A stretch of DNA of 34,971 nucleotides from Clostridia bacterium (GTDB lineage: Bacteria; Bacillota; Clostridia; Lutisporales; Lutisporaceae). The DNA lies in NCBI GenBank assembly GCA_029256325.1, contig JAQSYD010000037.1, positions 1 to 34,971 of the forward strand. The letters run 5' to 3'. The position numbers and the translations under genes are program-made. Under the pieces are notes generated by a model that was not told where the DNA came from, did no database searches, and was given only the letters and a program-made list of their open reading frames with translations. Shown one piece after another: positions 30,527 to 34,971 of this stretch (the first letter of the stretch is position 1; the number at the start of each line of letters is the position of its first letter).

Positions 30527-31672
30527 ATGAATAAAGTTCATATTGTAAAATGTCAGGAATATGATTTGGATAAGGTACAGCAGGCGGTAGCAGAATGCTT
30601 TGATGCAATGCCTGAATTCAAGGAAAAATTGTTTGAAGGCGCAAAGGTGCTTGTTAAAACCAATCTTCTAATGCGCAAAAATCCAGAGGATGCTGTTACA
30701 ACACATCCTTCAGTAATTGAGGCGATAGTGAGGTATCTTCAAGCATTGGGATGTAAGCCAGTGATAGGTGATAGTCCGGGCGGGCCTTATAACGAGTGGA
30801 ATCTAAAGGGAGTCTACAAGGCTGCGGGGATGAATGCAGTTGCAGAGAAGACTGGTTGTGAGTTAAACTATGATACTTCAGTTATTGAGGTACATAATGA
30901 AAAGGCGAAACTGCTGAAAAACATGCAAATAATCAAAGTGGCTCATGATGTTGATTTTATAATATCGGCAGCCAAGCTTAAAACCCATGGGATGATGACG
31001 TATACCGGTGCTGTAAAGAATTTGTTTGGCGTAATTCCCGGTATAACCAAGGCAGAGTATCATTTTAAGATGAATAATACAGCTAATTTCGCAGAGCACT
31101 TAGTTGATATATGTGAGTATGTAAACCCTGTAATTTCTATAATTGATGCCATAGACTGTATGGAGGGAGACGGCCCTTCGGCAGGTATGAAGAAGCATGT
31201 GGGACTTTTGATGGCATCCTCAAGCCCTTATGCCTTAGATGTGGCAGCTTCAAAGGTTGCCGGAATCAATACGGAACTGATTCCGACAATTGTAGCAGCT
31301 GAAAAGAGAGGACTTATAAATTCTAATTATAAGAACCTTGAATTTAGCGGTATAGACTTAGATGAAATAAAGGTAGAGCCATTTATTCTACCAAGCTCCA
31401 TAAACATTAACTTTGTAGGAGGCAGAGTGCCAAAGTTTTTAGAATCTTTTATAACGAACACCTTTAGGCCGCAACCAATTTTTGACCATGATAAATGTGT
31501 CGGCTGCGAGGACTGTAAGAGAAGCTGTCCTCCCGATATAATCAAGATGGTAAATGGTAAACCGGTACCTGATTTGGATAAGTGTATAAGATGCTTTTGC
31601 TGTCATGAGCTATGCCCTATTAAGGCTGTTGATATAAAGAAGCATTGGCTCCATGAGAGGTTGTTTAGATGA
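30527..31672 (+). CDS. DUF362 protein with two 4Fe-4S clusters
   Basis: The 381-residue protein has a DUF362 domain (about 35-250, with KTNLLMRKNPEDAVTTHP and KLKTHGMMTYTGAVKNLFG) and a C-terminal 2[4Fe-4S] ferredoxin domain: CVGCEDCKRSCP and CIRCFCCHELCP (about 325-370). DUF362-ferredoxin proteins are frequent in anaerobes and are of unknown function, likely redox. ATG 30527 has GGAGG (30516-30520) 6 nt upstream; TTG 30470 would put the terminator hairpin inside the frame and is rejected. Confidence 0.88.
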   Translation: MNKVHIVKCQEYDLDKVQQAVAECFDAMPEFKEKLFEGAKVLVKTNLLMRKNPEDAVTTHPSVIEAIVRYLQALGCKPVIGDSPGGPYNEWNLKGVYKAAGMNAVAEKTGCELNYDTSVIEVHNEKAKLLKNMQIIKVAHDVDFIISAAKLKTHGMMTYTGAVKNLFGVIPGITKAEYHFKMNNTANFAEHLVDICEYVNPVISIIDAIDCMEGDGPSAGMKKHVGLLMASSSPYALDVAASKVAGINTELIPTIVAAEKRGLINSNYKNLEFSGIDLDEIKVEPFILPSSININFVGGRVPKFLESFITNTFRPQPIFDHDKCVGCEDCKRSCPPDIIKMVNGKPVPDLDKCIRCFCCHELCPIKAVDIKKHWLHERLFR

Positions 31673-31717
31673 CAAATATTTAACATATTTTCCACATTGA
31701 TTTAAATCGTATTATAA

Positions 31718-31746
31718 TTGTTAAATATGGATAATTATGATAAAAT
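31718..31746 (+). promoter_or_regulatory. Promoter of the 5'-nucleotidase gene
   Basis: TTGTTA (31718-31723), a 17-nt spacer, and TAAAAT (31741-31746). The transcript would begin near 31753, directly before an inverted repeat. A second TATAAT at 31712-31717 has no clear -35. Confidence 0.55.
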
Positions 31747-31756
31747 TTGAATAAGC

Positions 31757-31777
31757 TAGTGTAGTAACACTACACTA
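31757..31777 (+). promoter_or_regulatory. Perfect inverted repeat at the 5' end of the nucleotidase transcript
   Basis: TAGTGTAGT (31757-31765), AAC, then ACTACACTA (31769-31777), an exact 9-bp inverted repeat. It lies a few bases after the predicted transcription start, as in a repressor operator, or would form a hairpin at the mRNA 5' end. The regulator family is not identified. Confidence 0.6.
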
Positions 31778-31801
31778 AAATAAAAATGTGGGGGTATGAA
31801 A

Positions 31802-34800
31802 ATGAAAAACTTCTCCAAAAGCTTAAGCTTGCTATTGGCAATCGTAATGGTGCTGACATTATTTGCACCTATTTTGCCTGCAGCAGCAGAGGAAGCAAAC
31901 AGCAAAACGGTGACAATTTTAGGCACCAGTGACATGCATGGTAGAATTTTTCCGTGGGAATATGCCACCGGCACCGCAGATGATGATGCGGGCTACGCGT
32001 TAATTCAGACTCTTGTTAAGCAAGAGAAAGAAAAAAATCCGAATACGATACTGATAGACAACGGAGACACACTTCAGGACAATATGGCAGAAATATTCAA
32101 CAATGACCCAGTTCATCCAATGATAGAAGTTATGAACTATATGGGTTATGATACTTGGACTCTTGGCAACCATGAGTTCAACTTTGGTATGGATTTCATC
32201 AACAAGAATATTGCTGCTTTCAAGGGTGCAGCTGTAGCTGCAAATATCTATAAGGAAGATGGCACTAGATTTGTAAACGGTTATAAAATCATAGAGAAGG
32301 ACGGCGTTAGAATCGCTGTAGTTGGTCTTATAGCTCCTCACGTTCCTACATGGGAAGCTGCAACTCCAGAGCACTTCAAAGGCTTGACCTTTACTGATCC
32401 TGTAGCAGAAGCGAAGAAGGTAGTTAAAGAACTGGAAGGAAAATACGACGTACTAATAGGAACCTTCCATTTAGGTGACACTCCTGAAAAAGGTACTACA
32501 GATGGTGCAAGAGCGGTAGCGGATGCAGTTCCTCAGTTTAATGCAATCATCTGCGGTCATGCACATGCCCAATTTGATAATGTAAGCACCACCAATGGCG
32601 TTAAGTTGATTGAGCCGGGCAGATATGGCGCAGCATTAGCAAAGATTGACGTTAAGGTTGAGAAAAACGGTGATGCTTGGAAGGTTGTAGAGGTTACAAC
32701 AAAGAATCTTTCAACAAAAGGCTTAACTCCGGACAGCGATTTGGTAGCGAAGTTCAAGTCAGTTGACAACAAGTCACTTGCAGAAGCTGATAAGGTTGTT
32801 GGTGAAGTAACTGGCAAATTTATAGAGAAGGTAGACTATATAACAGGCGCAGATAAAATAACAACAATGCCGACTGCTCAAATCGTAGACAACGCTGTTA
32901 TAGACTTGATAAATGACGTTCAAGCTTATTATGCAAATGCAGAGATATCAACAGCTGCATTCTTTAAAAACGATGCGAATCTATTAGCAGGTCCTTTTAG
33001 AAAGAAGGATGTTGCGAATATTTATATGTATGATAACACACTCATGGCTGTCAATATTACCGGCAAGAACCTGAAGGCGTACATGGAATGGTCAGCCGGC
33101 TATTACAACCAGTTTAAGGAAGGCGACTTGACAATAAGCTTTAATCCAAGTGTTAGAGGCTATAACTATGATATGTTCTCAGGCATCAACTATCAGATAG
33201 ACATATCACAGCCTGCAGGCAGCAGAATTGTCAATGCTACAATAAAGGGTCAGCCTATCGATGATGAAAAGATTTACAAAATGGCTGTAAACAACTATAG
33301 ATTTGGTACTTTGCTTACAAACAAGTGGATTACTGATGCTGATAAATGTTATGATTCATATGTTGAGTATGGAGATGCAGGTAGAGTAAGAGATCTAATT
33401 ATAAAGTATGTGCAGGAAGTAAAAGATGGTAAGATCTCTCCAAAGATTGATAACAATTGGAAGTTGATCGGATATAGCTTTGATGCTAAATTAAAAGCTG
33501 TAGCAGATGAAAAGATAAAGGCTGGGGAAATTAAAATACCTACTTCCTTTGATGGAAGAACTCCTAATGTAAAAGCTGTTACGAAGTATGATTTGTATAA
33601 GCTTGGTATGGTAGAAGGCAAGAGTGCTATAAGCTTGCTTACTATGAATGACTTCCACGGTTCTTTGGCAGGAGATGCAAAGAATCCTGGAGTTTCTAAG
33701 CTGGCTACATACATAAATGCAGAGAGAAAGGCAAATCCAAATGGAACAGTTCTATTAAGCGCAGGAGATATGTTCCAAGGAAGCGCAGATTCCAATCTTC
33801 TTTATGGTACACCAGTACTTGCTGCTATGAATGATTTGGGCTTTGAAGCCATGGCAATAGGAAACCATGAATTTGACTGGGGTCTTGATAAGCTAAGAGA
33901 TCTAAGCGACAATGCAGACTTCCCATTCCTTGCTGCGAATATAGTAGAGAAGGGAACTGACCGTACTCCTGATTTTGCTGAACCATATATCATCATAAAT
34001 AGAGATGGTTTAAATATTGGCATCATAGGTCTGGCAACACCTGAAACTCTGACAAAGACAAAGGCTGAAAACATAGCTGCATATGTATTCAAGGATCCTG
34101 CAGCTACAGTAAATGCTTTGGTTCCAAAGGTTAAGAAGGCAGGCGCGGACATCATTGTTGTTCTTTCTCACTTAGGTGGTTCACAGAACAGCAAAACAAA
34201 GGAAATTACTGGTGAAGCAGCAGTGTTTGCAAATGCTGTAACAGGCGTTGATGCAATCATTACTGGACACAGCCATTCAACCATTGCAGGAACAGTAAAC
34301 AATATTCCAATCGTTCAGGCATACTATAACGGCAGATCTGTTGGACATATTGATCTTGTAGTTGATACAGCAACAAAGAAAATCGTTGAAAACAATGTAT
34401 ACGTTGACAATACAGTAGTTTCCGCTACTGAAGACGCAAGAGTAAAAGGCTGGTTTGATTTTGCACTATCAACAATAGCTCCAATCAAGAATGAACCAGT
34501 AGGTAAGTCAGCAGTTACATTAGGTCATGATACCAATGTAGCTCAAGTAACTTTATTGGGACAATGGACTACTGATGTTATGAGAGCAGCAGTTAAGGCA
34601 GATATTGCGATACAAAACGGCGGTGGCTTGAGAAGAGATATTCCGGAAGGCGATGTAACAATGGGTCTCATGTACGAGTTAATGCCATTTGACAACACCT
34701 TGTTTACAATGGATTTAACCGGCAAGCAGGTAAGAGAAGCCCTTGAACATGGTATTATGCCGGCAACCTTCAAAGCTGGCCAATTCTCCGGCGTAATGGT

Positions 34801-34971
34801 TAAGTATGATTCAGCGAAACCAGCTGGAGAAAGAATTGTTGAAGTTAGAATGCTTGACGGCAGTTTGCTTGATGACAACAAGATTTACAAGGTTGTTACA
34901 AACGACTTCCAAGCCGGCGGCGGAGATGGTTATGTAATGTTCAAAGAAGGCAAGAATTCTGTTGATACAGG
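31802..34971 (+). CDS. Two-module 5'-nucleotidase/cyclic phosphodiesterase, C-terminus missing
   Basis: The open frame runs to the window end, giving at least 1056 residues. A signal peptide (about 1-29, LPAAA) is followed by module 1: metallophosphoesterase TSDMHGRIFPW, DNGDTLQ, GNHEFNFG and GHAHAQFD, then a 5_nucleotid_C domain. Module 2 begins near residue 612 with TMNDFHGSL, SAGDMFQGS, GNHEFDWG, GHSHS, then a second 5_nucleotid_C domain with NGGGLRRDI. The first module resembles 2',3'-cyclic phosphodiesterase/3'-nucleotidase and the second 5'-nucleotidase, as in B. subtilis YfkN. It should act outside the cell to free nucleosides and phosphate; any wall anchor lies beyond the window. ATG 31802 is used, since GGGGG is 7 nt upstream; ATG 31796 is only 1 nt from it. 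Confidence 0.9.
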   Translation, partial: MKNFSKSLSLLLAIVMVLTLFAPILPAAAEEANSKTVTILGTSDMHGRIFPWEYATGTADDDAGYALIQTLVKQEKEKNPNTILIDNGDTLQDNMAEIFNNDPVHPMIEVMNYMGYDTWTLGNHEFNFGMDFINKNIAAFKGAAVAANIYKEDGTRFVNGYKIIEKDGVRIAVVGLIAPHVPTWEAATPEHFKGLTFTDPVAEAKKVVKELEGKYDVLIGTFHLGDTPEKGTTDGARAVADAVPQFNAIICGHAHAQFDNVSTTNGVKLIEPGRYGAALAKIDVKVEKNGDAWKVVEVTTKNLSTKGLTPDSDLVAKFKSVDNKSLAEADKVVGEVTGKFIEKVDYITGADKITTMPTAQIVDNAVIDLINDVQAYYANAEISTAAFFKNDANLLAGPFRKKDVANIYMYDNTLMAVNITGKNLKAYMEWSAGYYNQFKEGDLTISFNPSVRGYNYDMFSGINYQIDISQPAGSRIVNATIKGQPIDDEKIYKMAVNNYRFGTLLTNKWITDADKCYDSYVEYGDAGRVRDLIIKYVQEVKDGKISPKIDNNWKLIGYSFDAKLKAVADEKIKAGEIKIPTSFDGRTPNVKAVTKYDLYKLGMVEGKSAISLLTMNDFHGSLAGDAKNPGVSKLATYINAERKANPNGTVLLSAGDMFQGSADSNLLYGTPVLAAMNDLGFEAMAIGNHEFDWGLDKLRDLSDNADFPFLAANIVEKGTDRTPDFAEPYIIINRDGLNIGIIGLATPETLTKTKAENIAAYVFKDPAATVNALVPKVKKAGADIIVVLSHLGGSQNSKTKEITGEAAVFANAVTGVDAIITGHSHSTIAGTVNNIPIVQAYYNGRSVGHIDLVVDTATKKIVENNVYVDNTVVSATEDARVKGWFDFALSTIAPIKNEPVGKSAVTLGHDTNVAQVTLLGQWTTDVMRAAVKADIAIQNGGGLRRDIPEGDVTMGLMYELMPFDNTLFTMDLTGKQVREALEHGIMPATFKAGQFSGVMVKYDSAKPAGERIVEVRMLDGSLLDDNKIYKVVTNDFQAGGGDGYVMFKEGKNSVDT

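Noticed and set aside
1-34971. CRISPR arrays, prophage genes or insertion sequences
   Set aside because: No spaced direct-repeat array, transposase, integrase or phage structural gene was seen.

Overview
The window comes from a low-GC, AT-rich, endospore-forming anaerobe of the Clostridia. The evidence is a spore photoproduct lyase, a 4Fe-4S ferredoxin, many TTG and GTG starts with strong AGGAGG sites, a VanW/G5 wall protein and a selenoprotein gene. Genus cannot be set from the sequence alone.

Positions 1-2404 hold the start of a ferredoxin (minus strand), a cysteine-packed four-helix copper-storage-type protein and an NhaC-family antiporter. Positions about 2600-15350 form an unusual envelope island. 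It contains several small membrane or exported proteins with very methionine-rich tails or loops, two internally duplicated membrane proteins, a putative diheme cytochrome b, a seven-bladed YVTN lipoprotein, DUF454, DUF2933-like, DUF1461 and DUF2318 proteins, a methyltransferase, and a divergently placed OmpR-type response regulator with its sensor kinase. A gene hidden by an in-frame TGA lies at 12522-12782. It reads as a glutaredoxin with selenocysteine in place of the first catalytic cysteine, followed by a bacterial-type SECIS hairpin.

Six promoters in this island share one layout: two YYCATAA heptamers in direct repeat at 11-bp periodicity, joined by a TWTC-like spacer, then exactly 8 nt and a -10-like hexamer. 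This is the form expected for activation by an OmpR/PhoB-family regulator, and the regulator encoded at 11353-12069 is the natural candidate. One of the six promoters has a terminator only about 80 nt downstream, so it may make a small RNA with a C-rich anti-Shine-Dalgarno stretch. The methionine and cysteine content suggests a response to a soft metal such as Cu(I) or Ag(I), or to redox stress of the envelope. That is inference.

From about 15500 onward the content is more ordinary: an RseC-like protein, a GNAT acetyltransferase, an FtsA/PilM-like ATPase with repeated C-terminal modules, a VanW protein, DUF2225, a YbjQ-family protein, a MoxR/DUF58/transglutaminase operon with a shortened MoxR, a tRNA-Leu(CAG) lacking the long variable arm, a Cof-type HAD phosphatase, an EEP-family phosphatase, splB, a DUF362 ferredoxin-like protein, and the first 1056 codons of a two-module 5'-nucleotidase that runs off the end.
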